Assembly (NCBI RefSeq): GCF_020740795.1 | Contig: NC_067282.1 | Location: 169,848,274 to 169,912,273 of the forward strand | From: Apus apus | Lineage: Eukaryota; Chordata; Aves; Apodiformes; Apodidae | Direction of reading: 5' to 3' | Length of the DNA: 64,000 nucleotides | Part shown: piece by piece, positions 26,265-37,500 of the stretch | Layout of the letters: every line of letters starts with the position of its first letter | How positions within the stretch are numbered: position 1 is the first letter of the stretch | Translations under genes and position numbers: made by a program | The notes under the pieces: generated by a model | The model's input: the letters and a program-made list of their open reading frames with translations, nothing else | Told to the model about the DNA's origin: nothing | Database searches by the model: none

Positions 26265-26279
26265 TTTTTTTTTTTTTTT
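26265..26279. repeat. T15 homopolymer
   Basis: This would be an internal A15 run in the DYRK2 transcript. It could cause internal priming in oligo-dT cDNA and mimic a poly(A) site. Confidence 0.85.
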
Positions 26280-26932
26280 CATTACATTTAAATGCTCATT
26301 TAAATAAAAAGCATTACTTTTGGATAAAGTGTTCCATAGGAGGTGACTGTATCACTAGTGGTACCACTACTTTCTCTGGGCTACACAACAGAAAATGGCA
26401 ATCTATCATGAACGTGCTACGGCTCCACTTCAAAATACAAGTTTACAGCTGCTTAACTGTTTTTCTTTGAGTATTCTCCCTGGAGTCCAGTCGGGCATAG
26501 GTGTGTTTGTAGAATCAAGACCCATACCCATAAAATCCCAAAGGTAGAGTCTTACAAATTTACCCCAGGTAAACCTAACATGAACTATGGAAGATAAAGG
26601 TTAATACCTTGGACACCACACTGCAATGCATGACAGTCATGTTGTAACCAGTGGCCTGCCACTGATGTTTATTACTGTGTCACACTAGTTACAGTAAGGC
26701 TAATTGTACTGTAGAAGACGAACATTTTAAAAAATAAGTATAAAAACTTAAAGCATTGTCCCCGTGTTTTTATAAAAACAAAATCAACATTTCTTACATT
26801 TAAAATGAGTGTGGAAAGATACAAATGAATAGTCATTGAGCAAATAAAAATGTATATCTGAGCTACTCTTTAATACAAATAAGGCTCAGCCACATTGTAT
26901 CTCTCATATTAACAGCATTGGGTTTTTCAAAC

Positions 26933-28534
26933 TCAGCTAACGAGTTTTGGCAACACTGTTCTCTGCTGGATATTCCCATTGGCATCTGTCATCTGTGCCA
27001 AATTAGTCCTCAGTTTTGAAGCTGAGCTTGAAGTCGGAGGTAACTTGGAAATCGACGTTATAGCACCAGTGCTCTCTGCAGTTTTCTTCACCGAGGCCTT
27101 TTCCCCTGTTGGAGGTTTTGGCAATCGTCTCCTTAGCCAGGGATGCCTCAAGGCCTGGCTGGGTGTCATACGGATAGCAGGATCCCATTCTAAACATTGT
27201 TTTAAGAAGTCAAGGAACAGGGGATCATCACATCCCTTTAATGCATTACCCCATTCTCTGCTCTCTGGTGGGCCACGTAGTTTTCCCCTCCGAGAGCGTC
27301 CACCATTAAGTATTACAGAGCCATCAGACAAGGTTGTGATGCTGCAATAGCGGGGATAACCCTTAGAGCTCACAAAGTTTTTGGCTCGCTTGGATGCATC
27401 TAAGAGTTTTGGAGAAGGCATGCCCAATAGCTCAATCATACAAGCTAGCTGGTCTCCTTCATCTTCTCCAGGTAAAAGTGGATAACCAGTGAGCAGCTCT
27501 GCTAGAATACAGCCCAAGCTCCACATATCTATAGGCATCCCATAACGAGCACCAAGGATGACTTCAGGTGCACGGTAAAAACGTGACTGAATGTAAGTGT
27601 AGACACGCTGATGCTCATAACAACTTGAGCCAAAATCAATCACTTTAATACCACTTCTACCCTGTTGCTTCAACAGAATGTTCTCCGGTTTAAGGTCACA
27701 GTGAATGATTCTGTTCTTGTGCAAAGCATCCAAGCACTGTAAAATTGAGTGGGCAAACTTGCGGACCAAAGGCAGGCTAAAGCCCTGAAACTTGTTTTTC
27801 TTTATTAATTCATACAGGTTCATGCTCAGCAATTCAAACGTCATGCAGATGTGGCTGCGGAACGTGAAGTTTTCCAACATGTGAATAACATTCATGTTGT
27901 TATCCTTATCTTGTTTCTGGAGATGCTCCAGGATCTTAATTTCTTCCGCAGCTTGACGGTGGAAACGTTTTTCATTTCTCACCATTTTTAGTGCCACATG
28001 CTGATGCATCTTGTGATCGTAGGCCTTCACCACCTGCCCAAAGCTTCCTTTCCCTATGACTTTCAGGACTTCATACCTGTATGCAATATGATCATGGGGT
28101 ACTTGTATGTAAGACCCTTGGTCATCATCATACCCACAATTGTTCGAACCACCAATCACACCTTGCCGCTTCTTTGCATTTGGACCCAAAAAGTATATTT
28201 CAGGGTAGCTAAAAATCTCATGATGCTCAAAAGCTGTTAATTTTTGCATGTATTGCTTCATTGCCTGCTCTGGTGTCAAAACAGAGGCTTTCACCTTCCC
28301 TGTTCCATCTGTAGATTTTAAAGAGCTGGAGCTCCCTTGTCGTCTGTGAGCACTCTCTGTCTGTCTGTCCTGAACCACTGGCAATCCAGATTTTCCTAGC
28401 GTTGTAAGTCCATTTGGCTGTGTCGTCAGAACTGTCCTCTTGTTACTGTTATCTTCAAACAGCTGCTGAACCTGGATTTGTCCATGGCTACCAACATGGA
28501 GGTGCTCATTCATTGTGTGCTTACTGCCTCCAAC
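26933..28534 (-). CDS. DYRK2: DYRK2 coding exon 3 (kinase domain, C-terminus)
   Basis: The exon follows a TTTTAG acceptor (AG at 28535-28536) and opens with codons for VGGSKHT. These lead into an ATG at 28513, which starts an uninterrupted 526-codon frame. It holds the DYRK-homology box, the whole kinase domain (roughly residues 218-531 of the long form) and the C-terminal tail ending VLPKLVS, then a stop. The internal ATG begins [10 protein letters not shown], matching the start of the known short isoform (528 aa in human). The exon can therefore encode a protein without the N-terminal 71 residues. Having the entire kinase core in one exon is normal for DYRK2 and is not evidence of a retrocopy, because two upstream exons and introns are present. 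Confidence 0.98.
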   Translation of the reverse strand, partial: VGGSKHTMNEHLHVGSHGQIQVQQLFEDNSNKRTVLTTQPNGLTTLGKSGLPVVQDRQTESAHRRQGSSSSLKSTDGTGKVKASVLTPEQAMKQYMQKLTAFEHHEIFSYPEIYFLGPNAKKRQGVIGGSNNCGYDDDQGSYIQVPHDHIAYRYEVLKVIGKGSFGQVVKAYDHKMHQHVALKMVRNEKRFHRQAAEEIKILEHLQKQDKDNNMNVIHMLENFTFRSHICMTFELLSMNLYELIKKNKFQGFSLPLVRKFAHSILQCLDALHKNRIIHCDLKPENILLKQQGRSGIKVIDFGSSCYEHQRVYTYIQSRFYRAPEVILGARYGMPIDMWSLGCILAELLTGYPLLPGEDEGDQLACMIELLGMPSPKLLDASKRAKNFVSSKGYPRYCSITTLSDGSVILNGGRSRRGKLRGPPESREWGNALKGCDDPLFLDFLKQCLEWDPAIRMTPSQALRHPWLRRRLPKPPTGEKASVKKTAESTGAITSISKLPPTSSSASKLRTNLAQMTDANGNIQQRTVLPKLVS

Positions 28535-31500
28535 CTAAAATTGAAAATAAATACATACCCAGGTTAACAAGAAAGGCATGAGCTCAAAGCTTCACCATTC
28601 ATTCTGCAACCCGCCATCCTGTCTAAATCACCTCAAAACGAAGTATTTTCTTATAAGTCAGTTGCCTAGAGACAATCTAAAAAATACAGCACATATACTA
28701 TAGTACTGCTAAATACCATTACATTTTCTGGATCCTTGTTTCTCAAAAGCCACTTTCATGACTATCTAAAATGTTTGCAACAAGGTAATCACAGATGTGC
28801 TAGCATTACAAGCTAACAATTCATCCAGGGAATCTTCAAGGCAACAGCCCTGTAACATCAAGAAGTATGCCTGAGGGACATGAAATTAGACTTTATGGAA
28901 TATAGTAGCAGTTTTAATGATGCTGGAGATCAATATATAATGCCTGCCAGAACTTATATGGCTCAGGCTCTCCTAGTCACCCGTACTCAGAAATCAAGAT
29001 TTTAACTTCCTCCTAAATGTTATGTGTGTCAAAAGCTCCAGATACACTTTGAAGCAATGAGGAATGTGCTGTGACGTGCACAAAGAGGAAAAGAACCTGC
29101 ACATTTCTGAAGTTCAAGAGATGCCAGTCACTGCTTGCAATTGAGGCAATCACTCACTATAGAGCACAACATTCAGATCAATGAAGCATAAGCATATCTT
29201 TTAGCACTTTCCCAGACGAGTCTTATATTAACTTTTAACCAAGATGAGATCTGGGGCCTGATACAGTTGAGCTGAAAGAAAATTTTTGCCTTGAGGAGCA
29301 TAAAAATAACTTCATTTTAAAGGAACGGAAAACTGTATTAGTTTATTTTAGGAATTACATTTGTTCCTGACAGTTTTCTCAAGGGAATAAACAGCAGCAT
29401 TCAGCATTTTCAAGCAAAGAAACAGTGGAAGTACTGGGGTGTGAAAACAACTACTGCTCAAAACCTGTTATTTTTAAGGAAAAACGAGAAATTTACAAGC
29501 ATGTGCTTGCCACTAAAATATCTGTCCTTAGAATTACTCATTCCCTCTGAACTAGAGGATAATTAGTGTGTCTTCTGCCTGGTCTTATGCAAATGTGGGA
29601 AGAATTCCCCTGCTGTCTCTCCAGCTGATTCATCAGTCTTAATATTTATGCTACATTGCAAACCAAAAGTTCACCAATACTGTCAGACAGATGATCAAGC
29701 CAGAGTTGAGAGTGCTTTTAATCTGAACCTTATTTTTTCTAGGCAGCTAAGGAAAACACATTCCCTGTTCGTTTAAGGTTGCTGAAATAAAATCAGAAAA
29801 CGACAAGTTATGTGCTGTGATATGAGGCAATGAAACCTGTCCTGCAACCACAGAAGTGCTTCCTAATGAGAAAACCAGGACATGGAACACAGACTCTAGC
29901 ATACTTTGTGCTTCTATTAAGGCACCAGTCTGCTATGGCAGAAGCATGTGTTTGTAAATTCAGTAACTTGCTCCCAAGGAGTAGCCAGCTGGACACCAGC
30001 TTTACCTTTGGGTAATATGAGATTTGCAGCTCTGAAATTCACACAACATAGGAACAAGAGGTCTTAAGGATTGCTCCTGCTGAGTTCACTGTTCTTCTGA
30101 TTCCATTTTTACCCATGTTGAGTAACAACTGGTCCAGTAAAATTATCATTACACTTTGACTGCATATGTTTATTTGCAGAGCAATCTGGGTTCAGACTAT
30201 CAAATTTGATCAATCTCATACAAAGCATTATCACACAATTGCAATTCAGAGCAAAGAAGCTGTAACATTTAAGCACACCAATGATATACAGGATATCAAC
30301 ATTAATTCCCTTCCTAGTTTGATGTCTCAAAAGCACGAGGAATTAAATCATGAAGGAGACTTAATGAGCCTGTCATGCATACAGGGAATTCCTTCAGGTC
30401 AAGTTGGAGCACACTGTAGTAGCAGTTTCCTGAAGGTTGCCCTGATCCTCTATATAAACAGCAGTTTAAACAGCAGAAGAAAATTCCACCCCAAGAGCTA
30501 CTACATGACACATCTCCAAAGAACCAGATCTAGCTAGTAAGATGCATTGGAGGTTCAGCACATACAGTATTCCAAAACTGCCTAAGTGAGAAATGTACAC
30601 TGAAGCAGCAGAGTAACTGTATAGCAACTACAAGTACTCAAGCTAGGAAATTCTAAGTACAAACATTTCTTCTATTGAACAACAAAGCAGAACATATCTG
30701 GACAATCTGAGAGTAGACAACACTAATGTACAATGAGGAAAAAAGGCATAGGGGACAAAACCACCTTTAAGAATTTCTTAACCCAAGTAATCATTGCCAC
30801 AGTTAACAATTGAATTTTTTTTCACTTGAATCACCTGTTTTCAGAGTACATTACTTTCTGTGCTTCCTAAGCACTGCTTGTTTCAACACAAGTACTAGAG
30901 AATTCTTCAAACTTCAGTTATTTGTTTTGTATCAGGGCTCAGAAAGAAACCAAATATATATCTACTGTCAACAGGGACTAAAAAGTTCTTCTCCTAAAAG
31001 CATGTTTGCAAACACATTATGAAGCGTAAAACCATGTAGCTCTGCTTCCTGCACCTTCAGGCAGCCTCATGGTTTCTCTTGCTGTTCACAGGTTGGTCTT
31101 TTTGCTGGTTTGTTTTTTTTCCAAGCTGCAGAATGAAATCACTAGCATTATCCCAGCTTCACCCCAAATCCAAAGTGACCGGTTTTGCCAGTTTCAGTCA
31201 GCTGCTGCTTGGGAATGCAAATGCAGATGCAGACAGTAGCACTGGTTTTCTTTGTGGAAGAAAAGACACCAAATTAGCACAGACTCTATTCTAAAAGCTG
31301 TGGCAGAGAGCTCACTCTTCTTTCAAAACCCCCAACAGGAGTTTCAGAGCTACCAGACACATCACAATCACAAAGTCAATACAAAAAGAGGACTTCCCCC
31401 ACCTCAGGGTACTGCCTGCACAAGAATCACCATCTCATCTTCTATTTCCAGCCTGGATGAGAGTTGGATTCTCACCAGCCCTTTGCTCTGCCTATCTACT

Positions 31501-34500
31501 TTTAGGTACCTCGTGTCTGAGGCTGCTGTCAAGTTCAGGCTTGCACTGCTTACAAGCTCCACAGGCTTCACTGGGGACGCTGTTAAATTCCCTGAAACAC
31601 AATTAATGGGCTCGAGAAGGTACAAAGAACTTCAGCTTTCTTAGTCCAGTACTGAACTGTTATGGTACACAGAAGTTCCATCAGCCTTTCATCTGAAACC
31701 ATAAGCCTGAAAGGTTTATGACGCGTCTCATTTTTGCTTCTGCAGGTGGGCCTGTAAATTCCAGAACCAACAACCTAAACAGCTGATAACCTGTACGCAC
31801 TTACACAGCTTACTTACTGTGTGTTTTACTGCCTGTGCTCAGACCATCTACACTTTCAAATATTTACCTATATTGATAGTGCACATCTTCAAAAACATAC
31901 TGATGTACACATTTCTGCATAAAATATATTAAAATGACAGGTAAGCTTAAACTCAAAAGAACTTGTCTTCCTCTATCTCCTGGCAACATGAATTACGAAA
32001 CAGCAAATGTTACAACGTTTTTTCCCCCCTCTCGCTGTAGTTTTTTATAACTTCAGAATTGCTGCTATGATTTTGCTTTAACTTTGGTTTGCTCAGTTTA
32101 CAGAAGTTGATGCCTTTGACAAAAACCTAACCTCTGAGGCAGAGACATCAGGTAAAACAAAACAAAAAAACCACAAACACCCCACTTTTTTTTGGGGGGT
32201 GGGAGTGTTTGGGGTTTTTTTTGTGTTCAGAAATGGAGTTAGGGACAGAAGTAAAACAGTAACTTATTAATACTACAGACTTGTAACAACATAGAACAGC
32301 ATAAAACTGACTCCACCCTGCTAACAGGAAGGCAAACCATCACTTCCTTGAGGTAACTGTCAGCCAGTGCAATTGGTCTGTTCCAAGACCACCTACAAGA
32401 CTGTAACTATACAACTGAACACCACAGGGGCATATACCTCTTCCCAACCATATCTTCCCAAAGCATCAAAACATTACGTAGTTGTACCATATCCCATCTT
32501 TGTAAAAGTCACTTGGTGTGATATTAGCAGCCTAAAAAGCTATCCAAGACAGACACACTCTTAAGTTACATATTATCATTTTATTTTGAGAACAACCTGA
32601 GAAAGATTTTATGTCAATCAGAATCTGAAAAAGGTTTATAAAATGAATCTTAATAATAAAGCAATCATGATGGGCTGCTGAAATACCGAACAAGAGATGT
32701 CTTTATCTGCTATCACTCTGCATAGATGAGAACAAGGGAAAAAGTGTTCCAAAGCAGTGATTAATTAAAGAATAAATGTTACACTATACACCACTTTCTT
32801 TACAGCATTTCTGAACATGCCATTCTCAGCCCTACTGTGGCTAACATGCCAGAGGCACATGGTATCAGGTGTAGCATGCTTCACTGCCTGTTTTGTTGAC
32901 TCCAGCCTGAGTAAATGTACAAAAGGCCTGCCTTAAATTAATTAAATCAGCATTCCTCTGTTCAGAATTAAAAATAGCTGCTAATTAGTACAATAACAAT
33001 AATGTAGGATTATCATAATGGTTTTATTATGAGATTGGGTTTTATACACCAAAAAAGTCTAAGTAAGCCCTCGCCCTAAAGAGCTTTTGGCTTAACAGAG
33101 GTTATAGAAAAAAAACACCATTTGGATTTGTTGCTGTCATATCCGATTGCTGTAAGCTTATTTTCTGGAAGTTAAATTTGACTTTATGTAGCAAATATTT
33201 TCACAGACAGAACTATGCCTCAATTAATATTTTTTTTCCTCTTGTCAGGACTATGCAGGTGCAATGAGTCTGAATACTTCTGGAACACCCAGCATACGTT
33301 ACACGTGTTGAAACCAAAAAGGACATCCAATAGACACAAACTGAACCCTTCACATAAGCTGAAGTCTACATCTATGACAGATGTGCCCAGATTTACTGCA
33401 GTTCCCTTAGCACAGTCATCAACTATTGGAGCTCAAATCTGAGAGCCCTTCCATTAAAAGTTAAGACAGCTTCATATTCCCCCTAAACACAAGTTTTATG
33501 CAGAAGAAGCAGCTGCCAATGAAATATATAGTGAAGTCTAGGGCGTGAATGTGTAGTTATTTCCTCAAACGTGACAGCATTACAGTGGCAATTAATTACA
33601 TGAAAACACCACAATAGGAACACATTTTCTTTGTACCTGCTCTAAAGCAACTGCCCACAAAAAAAATTAGCAGCATGTAACCCACCAGATCTTCATGTTA
33701 GCAGAGTCCAGGAATCTCTGTTCCATTATAATGTAAATTATTTTAAACATTTATTTTACATCTAAAAAATCTTAAGACTGAGACTGATTGATGCATAAAT
33801 GTACAGATAGAAACTCATCCCTGGTGGCCAATGACAACAGGCTTGATGTAGGGCAACCTTAGGGCTTGAAGAGGGAGGGCACTGAATTGTGCACTGTAAA
33901 TGTGTTGTTGTCACAGTACTAGGCAGGAGGAGAACAAGATTAAGACTGCTTCACTGCAAGACTGCAGAATGCAGGGATAGTTGCCAAATAAGAAAGAACA
34001 GAGATGGAGGTAGGCAGAAGACAAGAGACAAGAATCTGGGAGAGGGACTTGCAGATGGGTGGGGATTTATGCGAGCAAAGCAGCAGGCAAGCAAGTTAAT
34101 CTCTACTGCAGCATGTCAAGTGGATGTAAGAACACCATCATGAAACAGGAGAGGGTGAATAGAAAAAGGTTCCAATCTTCAAGGCAAGAACTTAAGGCTT
34201 CAAAAGAGAAAGCAACCACTTAGGAGAAGAAAATTAAGAGGACAAGGGTTGGAAATGAGATCACCTTTTCCATCATGAGCCAAAAAGATGGTCAGGGGTG
34301 GAAGAAGACATGAATAAACCTAGGATGAAGCACAGGTAAGCCTAGGATGAAGCCACATTAAAAAAAAAATAAACAAAGCCTTTCCTTGATACAATACCCA
34401 GCAGCCTGCTTAGCAACAAAGGTTGCTGTGGCTGCAGTCTGCAGCCAAAACCTCTGCCCTGTTACACCAGCCTATGTAAAACAGCATCTTCCCCCCTACT

Positions 34501-37500
34501 ACCCATGTTATTATATTCTACCAAAAATTGAAACTTCACATGAAAGTAGGAGACAACGTTTTAATTCAAGTCTACATCACACAAGTCATTGATGCAAGTA
34601 CTATGACACATAGTGGATGTCTTCTCTGTCTGAACTAAAATAAACTTTTTAGCTTAAACAAATAAAATGAACTTAGTAATCTGAGTCTCTGCTCACAACT
34701 ACTGTATATTCAATGCACACGCTTACATCCAGCCACCAGCAATTTCAACCACTTAAGCAAACTATAACCTTCTGAAAGTTTGAACCACAAATAGAAACAC
34801 ACTCAATTTTTTGCTGTTACAGAAGTCACACAGATGTAACAGGGATAACAACAGAATAAGCAAGTGAACATGAAGGAAAATGGTTTAAGAAAACTGAAAT
34901 GTTGTCTGGCTGGAGAAAGTACTGAGATGCAAAACCAATGGTTTCAATCAGTCAGTGTCAGCTGAGGTCAGCAGGCCTGAAGTTTATAGAAAGATCACAT
35001 AACAGATATAGCCCTTTCTTTGTTTTTGGGTTAAAATCCAGCATTCTGATCTCACACCTGATCCTTACCACAAAAAGTTATGTCTGCCCACCACAAAATA
35101 ACCACCTACAAAATTCTGAAAGGCAGTCTGAAGTACTTTTATAATAGTACCTAGGGCTAAATAAATACTATAGAGTAGGCTCTGTATCACAAAGAAAAGG
35201 CAGAGCTTGCAACAGTCAGAATCTAGAGGGACATGAAACACAGCAACATAGTGCTTGATCATCCCTGTGTGTTTCCATATTTCATCTCTATGCATATATG
35301 TGTACAAACATGCATATATACTATATATAAATGAACACACACATACACAATGATATATGTATAAAAATACTTCAAACACAGAAATGTACCTTGAACACCC
35401 CTTGCATACTTCCATAAAGACTTCATCTTTATATATATATGTATGTATATATGCACAGACACTATATATAACACGCACACATAAATCTATGTGTAAAAAT
35501 ACCAAAGTTCTGTGCTTCCAAATTTAGTAAGTAGTCCGACATACATAGCTCGACCACCACACTTTCATAAACCCTAAATTAAGCCTGGGCTCTGTTACAT
35601 ATGGGCGCCTGTGGGGTTTTCTTGGCTCCATCTGTATGTTCATGATAGGTGTCTAGGCTGTTTGCACTATGCTCCTTCTTTTCTTTTTTTATAATTAAGC
35701 TGCCCCAACTCTAACAATCAACCAGCACTTAACTGGTATACAAATGTGAAAAAAATGGCCTTTGATACTAATAAACAATTCAGATATGTAGCCTAGATAC
35801 ATGAATATACAATGATGTTGATCTCAAGTATGCAGCTCCACCTTGAATATACAGGATATTCATCATTCCTTTGGAAAATATCCTACGTATACTGATTTTT
35901 TTAAATTTAAGCCCAGTCTTTCTATAAATGGATTTGAATAAGATGATTTTGCCCCTGAAGCTACACAGAAAGTCAATGAAACACTAATATCTAAATGCAT
36001 AGTTTCACCTTCCACTAGCCCATAATCACATTACCATTTAAAGCTCTGCCATATGTTTACAAAGATAGTATGTGAGCATCCATGAAGAACTCGTTAATTC
36101 TAAGAAAAGTATGCCATCAATGCCTTTCAGGGTCAGTACGAAATCTTTCACAATTTAAAAGGAAATGTATGCAATAAAAATTTCAGATATTTAGTGTGTT
36201 AACCTGACAGCATATAGACCCCTCTCTCTACCCGGTCATGCCTTCAGGACAGACATACACTTCTCTCATCCATATATAGTGGCATACTTGGGAAGTTTCA
36301 TTCCTAGTAGATTAACTAGGAGTGGGAGATAATGTGAGATATCACAGAACCGGAAAATTACATCCTTTTCATGCCATCAGTGCTTATTTCTTTAGGTAAA
36401 CTACTGCAGCAATAAAGTAGGATTCAACCAATCGTTGTCCCTGAGTACACTGATAGCTATTTCCAGGGAAGAGAGCTATCGGCCTCAGCTAATCAGACAT
36501 ATAAGGAGAGAGCAGCCTTCATTTTTCACCACAGTTCATGCGACCCTTTAATCACAGCGACTAACCTCATTGCCAAATAATGTCATCGCAAAAAATGCAT
36601 TTACCAGAACAGCTCCTCTGTGCAAGTGCGGAAGATCGAATTTGTCACTGAAAATGAGACACAAAACCAGACTGAAGGGGGGCTGGGGAGGGAGAAACCT
36701 GCTTCTCAGTGCAGTCACAAGCTCCCAGCCCTACAACAAACATGCAGATTTGATCGGAGTCGGCAGATAATAAATGCACTTCGCCCAAGCACCAAGCGCC
36801 TCAGTAGGCTGGACGGGGCACCCATGGCGGGGTCCCCGCCCAATCCCACCGCCGGGTGCCCGCGGGGGCTCGCTCCCGCTGCGGCCACCCCGCGAACGGA
36901 GCGTGGCGGCGGAGCTGCGAGCCCCCGCGCCCGGACGCCTCTCTCTCCCGCGCCCTCTGCCCCAGCCCCCCTCCCCGTGCCCGGGCTCACCGTGTGGGAG
37001 GCGTTGCTGGCCCTGAGCGGCGGCAATGCGAGGGGTGACGGTGGGCCGGTCCCAGCTCCTGCCCGGGAGACCCCGGCTCCGGTACCCGGGGAAGACTGCA
37101 GCGGGCGACCGCTGTCCCCTGCCCTGCCTGCGAAGAGCAGAGGGGTGAGCGCGGAGGGCTGCGGCGGCGGCCCCCGAGACACCGCGGCCGTCGGGGCGGC
37201 GGCGGCCCCGGCGCTTGGCCGGCACCGCCGCCTGTCTTGCTTCAGGCAGAAGCCATTAAAAGCTAATCACCACCGCGGCGCACACACGCACCGATCCGGC
37301 TAATAGTGCGGGCGGGCCATGCTCGCCCGGCTCAACCCTTCATCCGAGATTAACCCGCCACCGGCAGGCGCCTGACCGGGCGAATAAGCCGGCTCTGCCC
37401 CGCACACGCCTGGGGCCGGACGGCCGCCCGACACCTCCCCCCGCCTCCCCCGAGCCGTCTGGCCCAGAGAAATCCCGGCGCCGCCGGGGACCCGCCAGGA

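Larger units (their letters stand above)
22770..26932 (-). other. DYRK2: DYRK2 3' UTR (inferred extent)
   Basis: About 4.2 kb of AT-rich sequence follows the stop codon before the strongest distal AATAAA (minus strand, 22787..22792). It carries no interspersed repeat that I recognise, only simple tracts (T15 at 26265..26279 and CAAA repeats at 25123..25161). Repeat exclusion over 4 kb fits a constrained UTR. It has many AUUUA pentamers on the transcribed strand and a UGUAUAUA Pumilio-type octamer. Other AATAAA hexamers on the minus strand near 26669 and 23610 could give shorter transcripts. The extent is inferred, since no transcript evidence is available. Confidence 0.65.
28535..36990 (-). 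other. DYRK2: DYRK2 intron 2
   Basis: This 8.46-kb intron has a GTGAGC donor at 36990 and a TTTTAG acceptor at 28535. It is AT-rich except at its 5' end, which is still in the CpG island. I see no exon or recognisable transposon. It holds a long hairpin (32162..32224), an imperfect AT-rich tandem duplication (35273..35506) and an AT-rich stretch with the look of a conserved element (about 32920..33060). The open frame at 31252..31644 (130 codons) shows no domain or repeat and I do not call it. Confidence 0.9.

Noticed and set aside
26979..27350. 123-codon plus-strand frame inside DYRK2 exon 3
   Set aside because: It is an antisense shadow of the kinase coding sequence.
35065..35505. 146-codon Tyr/Ile/Val-rich minus-strand frame
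   Set aside because: It is the translation of the AT/CA tandem duplication in intron 2, not a membrane protein gene.
36620..37303. 227-codon plus-strand frame antisense to DYRK2 exon 2
   Set aside because: It begins in AT-rich DNA and continues into the CpG island as a Pro/Ala/Gly-rich product. It is explained by composition and antisense overlap with a real exon.
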